64,000 bases of DNA from Acidobacteriota bacterium. Lineage in GTDB: Bacteria; Acidobacteriota; Vicinamibacteria; Vicinamibacterales; CAVVIG01. The stretch covers positions 22,939-86,938 of the forward strand of contig QHWJ01000236.1 of assembly GCA_003222535.1 (NCBI GenBank), written 5' to 3'. Each line of letters begins with the position of its first letter. The first letter of the stretch is position 1. This document shows, piece by piece, positions 34,014 through 43,315 of the stretch. The translations under genes and the position numbers were made by a program. The notes below the pieces were generated by a model. It was not told the origin of the DNA. It searched no databases and was given only the letters and a program-made list of their open reading frames with translations.

Positions 34014-35177
34014 GTGACGCCCATCATCGTCGTGGGGGCTGGATGCTTCGGGGCGTGGACCGCATATCACCTGGCCAGGTCCGGGCGCGACGTCACGCTG
34101 CTCGATGCCTACGGTCCGGGCAACAGCCGCGCCAGCTCGGGCGGCGAGACGCGGGTGATCCGCATGGGCTATGGCGCCCAGGAGATCTACACGCGCTGGT
34201 CGTGGCGATCGCTCGAGCTCTGGAAGGCCCTCTTCGAGCGGGCGGACGTGCCGCTGTTCCACGAAACCGGAGTCCTCTGGCTGGCCCGCGACGAGGACGC
34301 GCTGACGGACGCGACGCTCGCGACGCTGAAACATGTCGGAGTGCCGCACGAGCACCTGTCGCGCGCGCAACTCGAATCGCGCTGGCCGCAGATCGACTTC
34401 GGCGCGGCCTCCCCCGAGCCTGTCGAGCCTGTCACGTGGGCGATCCACGAGCCGCGCAGCGGTGTGCTGATGGGCCGCCGAGCCATCGAGGTGATCGTCC
34501 GCGAAGCCGGACGCGAAGGCGCCCGCCATGTTGCCGCCGCCGTGCAGCCGCCGGCCCCCGGCCGCGGCCGGATCGAAGCCGTCACCACGCAATCGGGCGA
34601 GACGATGAGCGCCGCCACGTTCGTGTTCGCGTGCGGTCCCTGGCTGCCGAAGCTCTTTCCGGATCTCCTCGGCGATCGGATCTTCGCGACGCGGCAGGAG
34701 GTCCTGTATTTCGGCCCGCCGCCGGGAGACCGGCGGTTCGCGCCGCCGGCGATGCCTGCGTGGATCGACTTCGGCGAAGAGATGTACGGCATCCCGGACA
34801 TCGAGGCGCGCGGCTTCAAGGTCTCACTCGACCGTCACGGTCCGCCCTTCGATCCCGACACGGGCGATCGCGTCGCCGGCCAGACCTGCGATGCCGTGCG
34901 CGCCTATCTCGCTCGGCGCTTCCCGGTGCTCAGGGACGCGCCGCTCGTGGGCGCGGAGGTCTGCCAGTACGAGAACAGCAGCAACGGCGATTTCCTGATC
35001 GACCGGCATCCTGATCTCGAGAACGTCTGGCTCGTCGGCGGCGGCTCGGGCCACGGCTTCAAGCACGGCCCTGCAGTGGGCGAGTACGTCACGCGGCTGG
35101 TGGCCGAGGGCGGCGAGGTCGACGAACGCTTCACCCTCGCGACGAAGGAGAAGATCCAGAAGCGGGCAGTCTATTAG
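34014..35177 (+). CDS. FAD-dependent amine oxidase (sarcosine / N-methyltryptophan oxidase-like)
   Basis: This 387-residue DAO-family flavoenzyme starts at GTG 34014. The ADP-binding motif is VVGAGCFGAWTAYHLA (5-20), followed by TLLDAYGPGNSRASS. VCQYENSSNGDFLIDRHP contains the cysteine at the position of covalent FAD attachment in monomeric sarcosine oxidase, and WLVGGGSGHGFKHGP is the conserved C-terminal FAD-site motif. It should oxidise an N-methyl or secondary amine with H2O2 release. Residues about 138-144 (SPEPVEP) sit on the GAGCCTGTC tandem repeat. The gene is alone, flanked by repeats. Confidence 0.9.
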   Translation: MTPIIVVGAGCFGAWTAYHLARSGRDVTLLDAYGPGNSRASSGGETRVIRMGYGAQEIYTRWSWRSLELWKALFERADVPLFHETGVLWLARDEDALTDATLATLKHVGVPHEHLSRAQLESRWPQIDFGAASPEPVEPVTWAIHEPRSGVLMGRRAIEVIVREAGREGARHVAAAVQPPAPGRGRIEAVTTQSGETMSAATFVFACGPWLPKLFPDLLGDRIFATRQEVLYFGPPPGDRRFAPPAMPAWIDFGEEMYGIPDIEARGFKVSLDRHGPPFDPDTGDRVAGQTCDAVRAYLARRFPVLRDAPLVGAEVCQYENSSNGDFLIDRHPDLENVWLVGGGSGHGFKHGPAVGEYVTRLVAEGGEVDERFTLATKEKIQKRAVY

Positions 35178-35273
35178 TCAATGGCTTTATGGCTAATGGC
35201 TGATGGCTATGGTTGATGGAGCCGCCCATCTTCCATAGCCATTAGCCCTCAGCCATCAGCCCTGACCATTGAA
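35178..35273. repeat. Inverted ATGGCTA/CAGCCAT heptamer array between convergent genes
   Basis: CTAATGGCTGATGGCTATGG faces CCATAGCCATTAGCCCTCAG and AGCCATCAGCC. The array fills the whole gap between the two stop codons, 0-1 bp from each. Confidence 0.92.
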
Positions 35274-36650
35274 TTACGGCTTCCTGCCGATGCGATACAG
35301 CTTCGACGCCGTCCGGACGATGAGGCTGCCGCCGGCGACGGCCGGCGTCGCCAGCGTCATCTCGTTCAGCGAATTCTTTCCGAGCACCTTGAAGGTGGGT
35401 CCGGCCTGCAGGACGTAGGTGTCGCCCTCTTCGCTCATCGCGAAGATCCGGCCGTTGTAGGCCCACGGCGACGCGGTGAAGCTGGCGGCGTCCGCGGTGA
35501 TGCGCTGCCGCGGGTAAATCTCCCTGCCCGTTTTCGCGTCGTTGCACGTGAGGATGCCGCGATCGATCAACGTGTAGTAGTAATCGCCGTGCACGAGCCC
35601 CGAGGGACTGTAGGCGCCCAGCGTCGGCACCGACCAGACGATTGACGCGTTGCTCGTCTCGCCCGGTTTCAGCGAGATGTCTCCCGACGCGCCCGGACGG
35701 ATCGCGTAGACGGGCCGCAGCGGATCGGCAGGGTAGCCGGAGCTGATGTACAGCAGCCCATGCGCGGAGAGCGGCGTCGGGATCTGGATCGTCGACATCC
35801 CGGTCAACGTCCAGAGCAGCTTGCCATCGAGATCGTAGGACCGCACCTTGTCGGTACCCGCCGTGACGATCTCGGTGCGCACCCCGTTCTCCCACACGAA
35901 CGGCGTCGTCCAGTTGCTTCCTTCGTCTCGATTGACTTTCCAGATCTCCGCACCGGTCCGCGCATCGTACGCCGCAACGAACGACCGATCGTCGTTGTCG
36001 TTGACGATGTAGACGCGATCCTTGTGGACGGACGGCGATGCGGCCGGGCCCCATCCGCTGCGGATTTTGAACGGACCCATGGGTTTCGACCACACGGGCT
36101 TGCCGTTCATGTCGAAGGCGAACAAGCCGGCGTTGCCGGAGTACACGTATACGCGCTCGCCGTCGGTCGCCGGCGTTTCCGACGCGTAGCTGTTCTTCTG
36201 GTGCTTCGGCTCGACGGGCACGCCGGTGAGGACGGTGCCCTGCCAGCGGACCTTCCCGGTCTTGAAATCGATGTCCCAGACGACCCATCGGTGCGCGTCG
36301 GATGAAGAGCCGATGTCGCGGCCTGACATCGGGCCGCCGAACGAGCGCGCTGTGTAGGAAGGAACGGGCTTGAGCGGCTCGTCGGCTTCTTTGGTGTTGA
36401 CGGCGGCCGTGACGAAGACGTGATCGCCCCACACGATCGGCGAGCTCCACCCGCGCCCGGGGACGTCGATCTTCCAGACGATGTTCTCGGTCGCGCTCCA
36501 CGTGTCGGGCAGGGCGGGATCGTCGGCCGCGACGCCGGCGCGGCCGCCGCGGAACTGCGGCCAGCTGTCGGCGGCTCCGTCCACGATGTGGACGGAGAGG
36601 ATCAGCGTGGTCAGCAGAACGCTCAGGACGCGTGTCGTGTGTGGAGTCAT
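35274..36650 (-). CDS. Secreted PQQ-like beta-propeller protein
   Basis: This 458-residue paralogue of the protein at 32365 has a signal peptide (VLSVLLTTLILSVHIVDG) followed by SWPQFRGGRAGVA and propeller blades (WDIDFKTGKVRWQGT, AFDMNGKPVWSKPM, AYDARTGAEIWKVN, SYDLDGKLLWTLTG, CNDAKTGREIYPRQ). ATG 36650 is preferred over 36662 because GTGAGG lies just upstream. A periplasmic location is expected and the function unknown. It is also the likely source relative of the remnant at 16626. Confidence 0.9.
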   Translation of the reverse strand: MTPHTTRVLSVLLTTLILSVHIVDGAADSWPQFRGGRAGVAADDPALPDTWSATENIVWKIDVPGRGWSSPIVWGDHVFVTAAVNTKEADEPLKPVPSYTARSFGGPMSGRDIGSSSDAHRWVVWDIDFKTGKVRWQGTVLTGVPVEPKHQKNSYASETPATDGERVYVYSGNAGLFAFDMNGKPVWSKPMGPFKIRSGWGPAASPSVHKDRVYIVNDNDDRSFVAAYDARTGAEIWKVNRDEGSNWTTPFVWENGVRTEIVTAGTDKVRSYDLDGKLLWTLTGMSTIQIPTPLSAHGLLYISSGYPADPLRPVYAIRPGASGDISLKPGETSNASIVWSVPTLGAYSPSGLVHGDYYYTLIDRGILTCNDAKTGREIYPRQRITADAASFTASPWAYNGRIFAMSEEGDTYVLQAGPTFKVLGKNSLNEMTLATPAVAGGSLIVRTASKLYRIGRKP

Positions 36651-36730
36651 CACTCGCCTCACCCTCGGGCGGTCGATTGTAGCCCACCAGCGCCCGGACC
36701 GGTCGATTCAGTTCAAGGGTTTCTGGACGT

Positions 36731-37111
36731 TCACAACCGCTCGGCGCCATCGAGCCTGGCCAGACTCCGATCGAAAGTGCCGAGGGGCAGATGACCCGCC
36801 TTCCGAGTCACCTCCACAACCAGGCAGTCTGAAAAACCCAACGCCGGCCGTCGGCGAAAGCTGGCCACGGCAGCAGCCACGGTTTCCGAATCCTGAAGCG
36901 CCAGATGCTGATGGTCGAGGAGCATCTCGACAGCGGCGGCGATTTCCACCGGACTCCGATCGTAAACGGACGTGAGGACCCACGTCGCTTCCGCGAGGAC
37001 CAGATGCGGGACCCAGGCCCCCCGTGCCACGAAGCCCTCGGCTGCCGCCACCTGCTTTGCGTCGTCCCGCGTGACCAGCCGGACCAGAACGTTCGTGTCA
37101 ACGGCTCGCAC
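36731..37111 (-). CDS. vapC: PIN-domain toxin, VapC family
   Basis: This 126-residue ribonuclease toxin has Asp5 in AVDTNVLVRLV, Glu in LVLAEATWVL, Asp in GFSDCLVVEV and TFDRSLARL, completing the acidic PIN site. It overlaps the upstream antitoxin gene by 14 bp. It should cleave RNA when the antitoxin is degraded. Confidence 0.93.
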   Translation of the reverse strand: MRAVDTNVLVRLVTRDDAKQVAAAEGFVARGAWVPHLVLAEATWVLTSVYDRSPVEIAAAVEMLLDHQHLALQDSETVAAAVASFRRRPALGFSDCLVVEVTRKAGHLPLGTFDRSLARLDGAERL

Positions 37112-37358
37112 GGCGCCTCCGGATGTGCCGCCCGACGCCCGCCTTCAGCTCCGCCAGCGTCCTGGGCCTGGGAGGCGTCGCAAACAACGATCGGTGCACG
37201 TCCTCCGACGTATAACGGCCCACGCGACGAACAACCACCCGCTCACCGTCGTCGTCCCACGCGAGGACCGAGCCCGGGCCTATGCCGAGCTTCCGGCGAA
37301 CTTCGGCCGGCACCGAGATCTGACCTTGCGCGGTGAGCTTCGAATGAGCGATCGCCAT
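37098..37358 (-). CDS. vapB: AbrB/SpoVT-type antitoxin, VapB/MazE-like
   Basis: This 86-residue protein has a swapped-hairpin DNA-binding domain at residues 1-45 (KLTAQGQISVPAEVRRKL, PGSVLAWDDDGERVVVRR) followed by a toxin-binding tail (HRSLFATPPRPRTLAELK). It should repress the operon through the palindrome at 37367-37380. Confidence 0.93.
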   Translation of the reverse strand: MAIAHSKLTAQGQISVPAEVRRKLGIGPGSVLAWDDDGERVVVRRVGRYTSEDVHRSLFATPPRPRTLAELKAGVGRHIRRRRASR

Positions 37359-37366
37359 ACGGAGAT

Positions 37367-37380
37367 ATTACCACGGTAAT
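37367..37380. promoter_or_regulatory. Probable VapBC operator
   Basis: ATTACCACGGTAAT is a perfect 6-bp inverted repeat 8 bp before the antitoxin start codon. Its AT-rich arms stand out against GC-rich surroundings, and AbrB-type antitoxins bind such sites. Confidence 0.6.
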
Positions 37381-37383
37381 GAA

Positions 37384-37827
37384 TCACTTCACCACTCCCT
37401 GCGCGGCGTACTTCAGTTGCTTGAGCGCCGCCGCGTCGTTCCGCAGCTCCGTCTGCCCTGCGGGGAAGCCGCCTTTGCTCAGCATGAACGCGATCACGTC
37501 GGCGACCTCCGCCGGCTTCAGCGAGCCGGGTGCGTCGCCCGGCATCGTAATGTGAATGCGCTCGAACAGATCGCCGAGCGGCATGTCGTTCCACTCCGCG
37601 TCGAAATCCTTCCCGGTCAGCGACGGCGCCTGATCGGCGCCGCCCAGGTCCTTCGCGTGGCAGCCCTCGCACTTCTTTGCGTATATCGTGTCGCCGCGCG
37701 TCGCCTGCGCCTCGGTGTAGATGCCGCTTCCCGTCGTCTGTGCCGCTGGTTCCCGACTCGCGCGAACGTTGGAATCAAAGGCCGCCCATGTGGCGGCTGC
37801 CACGATTACCGCGACCGTGAATCTCAT
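37384..37827 (-). CDS. Class I c-type cytochrome
   Basis: This 147-residue protein has a signal peptide (TVAVIVAAATWAAFDS) and one haem motif KCEGCHAKDLGG. GMTR-like candidates for the Met ligand are ITMPGDAPG and FMLSKGG. The C-terminal helix AEVADVIAFMLS is typical. It is probably a periplasmic electron carrier. Start 37827 is chosen so that the signal peptide begins at Met; an ATG 24 bp upstream is possible. Confidence 0.88.
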   Translation of the reverse strand: MRFTVAVIVAAATWAAFDSNVRASREPAAQTTGSGIYTEAQATRGDTIYAKKCEGCHAKDLGGADQAPSLTGKDFDAEWNDMPLGDLFERIHITMPGDAPGSLKPAEVADVIAFMLSKGGFPAGQTELRNDAAALKQLKYAAQGVVK

Positions 37828-37887
37828 GCTGCCCTCGGCGAAATCTTCCAATCAAACTACCCGATTACGATCAGGCAGGGGCGTGGG

Positions 37888-38955
37888 TCAGCCGGCGGCC
37901 AAAGCTGCGGCATGGCGCGCGAGGAATTCCACGCGCGCGTCGAAAGTCGCGAAACGTGGATCGGTTGTCTGCCCCTGCGCGTAGCGATAGTAGATCTGCT
38001 GAACGACGACGGCGATCTTGAAGACGGCGAAGATCTCGTAGTACCGGATACCGGACACGTCGCGCCCCGAGCGCGCGGCGTAGCGTTCCACGATCTCCTC
38101 ACGCGTGAAGTACCCGGGGCGATCGGTGACCGTTGTGAGCGCATCGTGCTGCCCGGGTGGCGCAGTCGGCGACCAGTACGTCAGCAGGATCCCGACGTCC
38201 ACCAGCGGATCGCCGAGCGCGCTCATCTCCCAGTCGAACACCGCGACGATCCGGCCGACATCGTCCGCGTCGAGCATGACGTTATCGAGCTTGAAGTCGC
38301 CGTGCACGACCGATGGCGCTGCCGGATCGCCCGGCAGATGCTCGCTCAACCACGCGGCCAGCGCGTCCATCTCGGGAAGCGGTGTCGTTCTCGATCGATG
38401 CCAGCGATCGGACCAGCCGCGGACCTGGCGTTCGACGAAACCGGCCGGCTTGCCGAGCGCGCTCAGAGCCTGCGCCCTGACGTCAATCGCGTGCAGATCC
38501 GCGAGTCTGTCGACCATCGCCTCGCTGAGGCGGCGCCGCGCCGGCGGATTCGCCAGCTTCGGCGGCTCCTCGGTCCGCACCACGGCGCCGTACCGCCGTT
38601 CCATTGCGTAGAACACCGAGCCGATGACGTCCAGATCCTCGCAGAGAAGATAGGGCCTTGGCGCGAGCGGAAAGAGCCGATGCATCGCGGAGAGCCAGCG
38701 GAACTCGCGCGCCATGTCGTGCGCCGTCGGCGGCACCGGACCGAAGGGCGGCCGGCGGACGACGACGTCCGCGTCGCCGAACCGGACCAGATACGTCAGG
38801 TTCGAATGGCCGCCGGGAAATTGCGCCACGGCGGGCTCGGCGTCGGTGTCCAGCCCCGGTACATCGCAGGCCGGCAGACGCTCGCGCAGCCAGGCCACGA
38901 GGCGCGGCCAATCGAGTTGTTCGCCTGGACGAACGGCATTGGCATCTTGATCCAT
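37888..38955 (-). CDS. Phosphotransferase-fold protein (APH/ACAD10-11 N-domain type)
   Basis: This 355-residue kinase-like protein has the catalytic loop [13 protein letters not shown] (Asp and Asn), the Mg-binding [17 protein letters not shown], and a substrate lobe with [19 protein letters not shown] typical of acyl-CoA-dehydrogenase-linked phosphotransferases. In animals this domain is fused to an acyl-CoA dehydrogenase (ACAD10/11) and phosphorylates 4-hydroxyacyl-CoA. Here the matching dehydrogenase gene lies next door and divergent. The same role is plausible. Confidence 0.87.
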   Translation of the reverse strand: MDQDANAVRPGEQLDWPRLVAWLRERLPACDVPGLDTDAEPAVAQFPGGHSNLTYLVRFGDADVVVRRPPFGPVPPTAHDMAREFRWLSAMHRLFPLAPRPYLLCEDLDVIGSVFYAMERRYGAVVRTEEPPKLANPPARRRLSEAMVDRLADLHAIDVRAQALSALGKPAGFVERQVRGWSDRWHRSRTTPLPEMDALAAWLSEHLPGDPAAPSVVHGDFKLDNVMLDADDVGRIVAVFDWEMSALGDPLVDVGILLTYWSPTAPPGQHDALTTVTDRPGYFTREEIVERYAARSGRDVSGIRYYEIFAVFKIAVVVQQIYYRYAQGQTTDPRFATFDARVEFLARHAAALAAG

Positions 38956-38967
38956 CAGCCGAACTTC

Positions 38968-39165
38968 AGCGTTCGAGGTTCAGGGTTCACGGTGCAGGGT
39001 TCGTTCGGGTTCTGCGTGCCCGGTTCACGGTTCGTGGTTGACCGTTTCACCACTGGTGCGCTCAGAACGCCGCACTGGAGAACCTCGAACTCTGAACCTC
39101 GAACCCTGAACCTCGAACATGAACGAACCTTGAACCGTGAACCTTGAACCCTGAACCCTGATCCG
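38968..39165. repeat. Inverted GGTTCAG heptamer array in a divergent promoter region
   Basis: GAGGTTCAGGGTTCACGG and similar units are followed by TCGAACCCTGAACCTCGAAC and TTGAACCCTGAACCCTGA. The array fills most of the 259-bp gap between two divergent start codons, so promoters must lie in or beside it. Confidence 0.92.
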
Positions 39166-39214
39166 GTCGACCGCCTCACGGCTGCGCTGCGAAGGCTTCG
39201 GCGCTTACACTATC

Positions 39215-40438
39215 ATGCGCGCCATGCGTTTCGAGCATTCCGACAAGGCCATCGACCTGCAGCGGCGTCTATCCGCGTTCATGGACGAGCACATCTACCC
39301 GAACGAAGCGACCTTCCATCGTCAGATCAACGATGGCGATCGCTGGCAGCCGACCGCGATCGTCGAGGAGCTCAAGCCGAGGGCGCGCGCCGCCGGGTTG
39401 TGGAACCTCTTTCTGCCGGAGAGCGAGTACGGCGCGGGCCTGACGAACGTCGAGTACGCGCCGCTGTGCGAAATCATGGGGCGGGTGCCGGGCTTCGGCC
39501 CCGAGGTCTTCAACTGTTCGGCGCCCGACACCGGCAACATGGAAGTGCTCGTGCGCTACGGTACGGCGGCGCAGCGCCAGCGGTGGCTCGAGCCGCTGCT
39601 CGCCGGCAGGATGCGATCGTGCTTCGCGATGACGGAGCCGGACGTCGCCTCGTCGGACGCGACGAACATCAAGTCGCGCATCGAGCGGGCGGGCGACGAG
39701 TACGTGATCAACGGCCACAAGTGGTGGATCTCCGGCGCCGGCGATCCGCGCTGCAAGATCGCCATCTTCATGGGCAAGTCGAACCCCGGCGCCGCGCGCC
39801 ATCAGCAGCAATCGATGATCCTCGTGCCGATGGACGCGCCGGGCGTCACCATTCGCCGCATGCTGCCGGTCTTCGGGTACGACGATGCTCCGCACGGACA
39901 TGCGGAAATCACGTTCGAGGGCGTGCGCGTGCCGGCGTCGAACATGCTGCTCGGCGAGGGCCGCGGCTTCGAGATCGCGCAGGGACGTCTCGGTCCCGGC
40001 CGCATCCATCACTGCATGCGGCTCATCGGCGTGGCCGAGCGCGCGCTCGAGGCGATGTGCCGCCGCGTCCAGAAGCGCGTCGCCTTCGGCAAGACGCTGG
40101 CCGAGCAGGGAACGATCCGCGCCGACATCGCCGAATCACGGATGGAAATCGAGCAGGCGCGGCTCCTGACGATGAAGGCGGCGCACCTTATGGACACCGT
40201 GGGCAACAAGGCGGCGCGCGGCGAGCTGGCGATGGTGAAGGTCGTGGTGCCGAGGATGACGCTGCGCGTCCTCGATCGCGCGATTCAGGCGCACGGCGCC
40301 GCCGGCGTGTGCGACGATTTCCCGCTCGCGGCTGGATGGGCCCACACGCGCACCATTCGCCTGGCGGACGGACCCGACGAAGTCCACCGCGAAGCGATCG
40401 CGAAGCTGGAGCTCGAGAAGGGCAGGTCGCGCGAGTAG
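39215..40438 (+). CDS. Acyl-CoA dehydrogenase (ACAD10/11-like)
   Basis: This 407-residue flavoenzyme has an N-terminal helical domain, the FAD-contact segment [35 protein letters not shown] in the beta domain, and the C-terminal helical domain [18 protein letters not shown] with [15 protein letters not shown]. It oxidises acyl-CoA to enoyl-CoA with electron transfer to ETF. It is about 407 residues, slightly longer than short-chain types, matching the ACAD11 subgroup. ATG 39215 or 39224 can be used. Confidence 0.93.
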   Translation: MRAMRFEHSDKAIDLQRRLSAFMDEHIYPNEATFHRQINDGDRWQPTAIVEELKPRARAAGLWNLFLPESEYGAGLTNVEYAPLCEIMGRVPGFGPEVFNCSAPDTGNMEVLVRYGTAAQRQRWLEPLLAGRMRSCFAMTEPDVASSDATNIKSRIERAGDEYVINGHKWWISGAGDPRCKIAIFMGKSNPGAARHQQQSMILVPMDAPGVTIRRMLPVFGYDDAPHGHAEITFEGVRVPASNMLLGEGRGFEIAQGRLGPGRIHHCMRLIGVAERALEAMCRRVQKRVAFGKTLAEQGTIRADIAESRMEIEQARLLTMKAAHLMDTVGNKAARGELAMVKVVVPRMTLRVLDRAIQAHGAAGVCDDFPLAAGWAHTRTIRLADGPDEVHREAIAKLELEKGRSRE

Positions 40439-40453
40439 GGCAGGGAGGGCGCC

Positions 40454-42619
40454 CTACTTGACCAGAGCGTCGATGAAGAATTCCATCATCCGATCCTGGT
40501 TCACGCTGCCGTGGCCACGGTCGGGTCCGACCTGCAGGTCAAAGCTCTTGCCGATGTCCTGCAGCGCCTGGACGAGCTGCAGCGAGTTCGCCGGGTGGAC
40601 ATTGTTGTCCGCGGTGCCGTAGTAGAGCAGCAGCCGTCCCTTCAGATTCTTCACATACGTCATCGCGCTGCCGGCGTCGTACCCGTCCTTGTTCTCCTGC
40701 GGCATCCCCATGTATCGCTCGGCGTAGATCGTGTCGTAATTCCGCCAGTCGGTCGGTGGTGAGGACGCGGACGCGGCGGCGAAGACATCGGGGTGGCGCA
40801 GCAACTCCATCACGGACACATAGCCGCCGTACGACGTGCCGAAGACGCCGACACGCGCCTTGTCGACGTACGGCCGGTTCCACAGCGCCTTCACGCCTTC
40901 GGCCATGTCGTCCACCTCGACCTGGCCGAGCCTCCGGTAGAGCGCGTCGAGCGCTCGCTTGCCGAGGCCTGGGATGGCGCGCGAATCAAGATGGAGGATG
41001 AGAAAGCCGTACTCGGCGAGCGGGCTTGGTGCGACGAACGTTTCGCGCGCCGTGTTGCTGCTGAATTCCGGCGCGCCGTACGCGGCGACGAGCGCCGGAT
41101 ACTTTCTCGCCGGATCGAACGTCGTCGGAAACTGCAGGAGGCCGTGGAGCGTTGTTTCGCCGTCCGCGGCCGTATAGGTGAACAGCTCCGCTTTCTTCAG
41201 CCCCAGCTCGGCGAATCGCGTCGTGTCGCTCTTTGCGACCTCGCCGAGCGTGCGGCCGCTCCCGGCGTCGGCGAGCCGTGTCGCCGGCGGCATGTCGTGG
41301 GTCTGGTAGACGTCGACGAAGTACTTGCTGTCCGGCGAGATGCCGCACGACCGGGCCGGGCCGGAAACGGGTTGCTCCGGCCGCGATCCAAGCGCCGGGA
41401 TGCAGCCGCCGATGGTGTGGTGAAACGCCGGATCGGTCAGCCGCCGATCGTCTTTGCCGTCGAGACCCACACGATGGAGCTGCAGCTTCAAACCGTTGTC
41501 GCCGTCGCGCGCCGCATAAAAGACGACGCCGGATCGCTCGTCGAGCTTCACGAGCGTCGCCGCCTCGAAAGTCGTGGACGTCGTCAGGGGTGCGATCAGG
41601 CGGCCGCTGAGATCGTACAGGTAAAAGTTGTTCGAGCCGTTCCGTTGAGACTCCCAGATGAAGCGCTTGCCGTCGGCGAGAAAGAGCATGCGCGGCTCGG
41701 ACATGAGCCAGCCGGTCGGCCACTCTTCGCGCAGGACCACGCGGCACGCGCCGGTCACCGGGTTCGCCGCCGCGACCTCCATGACGTTCTGGCGCCGGTT
41801 CGTGCGGAGAAACAGCAGCTCGCCTCCATCCGCCGACCACGACACGCGGTAGACGTAGTGGCCGACAACCGTGTTGTCGAACGGTTTTCCCCCGCGGACG
41901 TCCACGCGCTGCGACTGCTTCGTCGCCACGTCGTAGATGTACAGATCGACGAGAGGATTCGGTGAGCCGGGCTTGGGGTACGCCTCCGTGTCGAGCGTCG
42001 CCTGCACCCGCGTCTGGTTGAGCGCCACGTAGTAGTCGAGGACCTCGCGCTCGTCGAAGCGGTAGTACGCGATTCTCCGGCTGTCGGGCGACCACCACAT
42101 CGCGGTGCGCTGGCTCAACTCCTCGCCGTACACCCAGCTCGCCGTGCCGTATTTGATGCGGTTCGCCGCGCTGCCGTCGGTCGTGATCGCGCGCTCGTCG
42201 CCGCCGTCAGCGGCGCTCAGCCACAGGTTGCGATCCCGGTAGAACGCTTTCAGCGCGCCGTCCGGCGACGCGGTGGATTCGAACTGGCGCCCGCGTTCCG
42301 GTGCCTCACCGTCCCCGGTCCGGCCGCGTCCGCCACGCCCGGCGCTGCGCGTTTCTCCATCGGCTGGCGGCACGACCTCGGTCGCGTGCCGCGCCGCCAC
42401 GTCAAAGCGGTAGCGCCTGCCGTCCTGCTCGTACTCGAACTCCTGGCTGCCTTCCGCCCACGTGACCGAGAGGACGCTGCCCGTGATCGCGGACGCCGAT
42501 TCGAATGCGACACGCTGTGCCTGCTCGTAGCCAGGCATCGTCTTCAGACGATCCTGCGCGGCGATGGTAACCGGCAGCAGCGCGAGCGCGCCGAGCGGAA
42601 TCCAGCGGATGTTCTTCAT
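40454..42619 (-). CDS. Exported S9-family peptidase, dipeptidyl peptidase IV-like
   Basis: This 721-residue protein has a signal peptide (WIPLGALALLPVTIAAQ), an eight-bladed DPP4 propeller (residues about 40-470) and a C-terminal alpha/beta hydrolase domain. The triad is Ser596 in GTSYGGYVSVM, Asp671 in GTADNNVHP and His703 in DRGHGSVNQ. The double-Glu motif for N-terminal recognition is plausibly MWWSPDSRRIAYYRFDEREV. It should release dipeptides from peptides in the periplasm. The start at 42619 places the signal peptide first. Confidence 0.93.
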   Translation of the reverse strand: MKNIRWIPLGALALLPVTIAAQDRLKTMPGYEQAQRVAFESASAITGSVLSVTWAEGSQEFEYEQDGRRYRFDVAARHATEVVPPADGETRSAGRGGRGRTGDGEAPERGRQFESTASPDGALKAFYRDRNLWLSAADGGDERAITTDGSAANRIKYGTASWVYGEELSQRTAMWWSPDSRRIAYYRFDEREVLDYYVALNQTRVQATLDTEAYPKPGSPNPLVDLYIYDVATKQSQRVDVRGGKPFDNTVVGHYVYRVSWSADGGELLFLRTNRRQNVMEVAAANPVTGACRVVLREEWPTGWLMSEPRMLFLADGKRFIWESQRNGSNNFYLYDLSGRLIAPLTTSTTFEAATLVKLDERSGVVFYAARDGDNGLKLQLHRVGLDGKDDRRLTDPAFHHTIGGCIPALGSRPEQPVSGPARSCGISPDSKYFVDVYQTHDMPPATRLADAGSGRTLGEVAKSDTTRFAELGLKKAELFTYTAADGETTLHGLLQFPTTFDPARKYPALVAAYGAPEFSSNTARETFVAPSPLAEYGFLILHLDSRAIPGLGKRALDALYRRLGQVEVDDMAEGVKALWNRPYVDKARVGVFGTSYGGYVSVMELLRHPDVFAAASASSPPTDWRNYDTIYAERYMGMPQENKDGYDAGSAMTYVKNLKGRLLLYYGTADNNVHPANSLQLVQALQDIGKSFDLQVGPDRGHGSVNQDRMMEFFIDALVK

Positions 42620-42659
42620 CGCGATCACTATATCGTGAGGTTGAAGTCTGCCGACGCCT

Positions 42660-42935
42660 ATCACGAAAGACGAAGACACGCGAAGCACAGGAACACCGGT
42701 TTGTACCAAAGCAGCTTCGTGCTCTTCCTGATCACGTCGAGTCTTCGTGGGGAGGTGTCTCTGTCGCCAAAATGGAGCGCGAAAGGCTTTAGCAGAGCAG
42801 GAGGGAGCGCGAAGGCTTTAGCCGAGCGTTTTCCGCCTGCGCTCCGCACGATTGCAATGGACCTGCGGCGTGTCACGGAGGCACGGAGAGCACTTAGGAT
42901 TTACCCCGGTGCGTCCGTGTCTCCGTAGCCCGTCT
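42660..42935. repeat. Composite repeat block between the peptidase and fumarate reductase genes
   Basis: In this 342-bp gap: CACGAAAGACGAAGACACG with inverse CTTCGTGCTCTTCC and GTCTTCGTGG (42661-42752); GGAGCGCGAAAGGCTTTAGC twice (42773-42850, related to the 68-nt element); and CACGGAGGCACGGAGAGCAC with inverse GTGCGTCCGTGTCTCCGTAG (42876-42930). No gene is seen. Confidence 0.85.
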
Positions 42936-42961
42936 AAGTGAAACAGGCGTTACGCTCGAAC

Positions 42962-43315
42962 TTATCTGAACTGCCACAACAGATAGGCGGCCGCAGCCGA
43001 ACCGGCGATCGCGCCACCGTAGCAGATCGCCGCGATCACCTCCTCCAGATGCTTGATCTGCAGGCCGTCGTAGAGCGTGTGACGGAAGCGGTGCGCCCAG
43101 TGGAACAACGACAGCGCGCAGAGCGCGAACATCGTCAGGGCCACGAGCGGGTTGGCGAGCGCCGCCCACATGTGCTCGGTGGTCGGGGGCCGCAGCCATC
43201 CCAACGGGAAGGCTATCCCGAAGAGGAACAGCAGCGCCGGCATCAGCATGCCGGACATGACGCCACCGGCGCTGAAGAGCATCCACAGCAGCGGTTCCGG
43301 ATGTCGCTTAATCAT
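42962..43315 (-). CDS. frdD: Fumarate reductase/succinate dehydrogenase membrane subunit D
   Basis: This 117-residue protein has three membrane helices (LLWMLFSAGGVMSGMLMPAL, LVALTMFALCALSLFHWA, ICYGGAIAGSAAAAYLLW). The His in SLFHWAHRFRHTLYDGLQ is the conserved quinone-side region of FrdD. It overlaps frdC by 4 bp. With FrdC it anchors FrdAB and handles the quinone; no haem ligands of the SdhC type are evident. Confidence 0.9.
   Translation of the reverse strand: MIKRHPEPLLWMLFSAGGVMSGMLMPALLFLFGIAFPLGWLRPPTTEHMWAALANPLVALTMFALCALSLFHWAHRFRHTLYDGLQIKHLEEVIAAICYGGAIAGSAAAAYLLWQFR

Noticed and set aside
35178-35273. Bidirectional rho-independent terminator between convergent genes
   Set aside because: A hairpin could form, but no T-tract flanks it and the same arrays occur at starts and inside operons, so termination is not their defining role.
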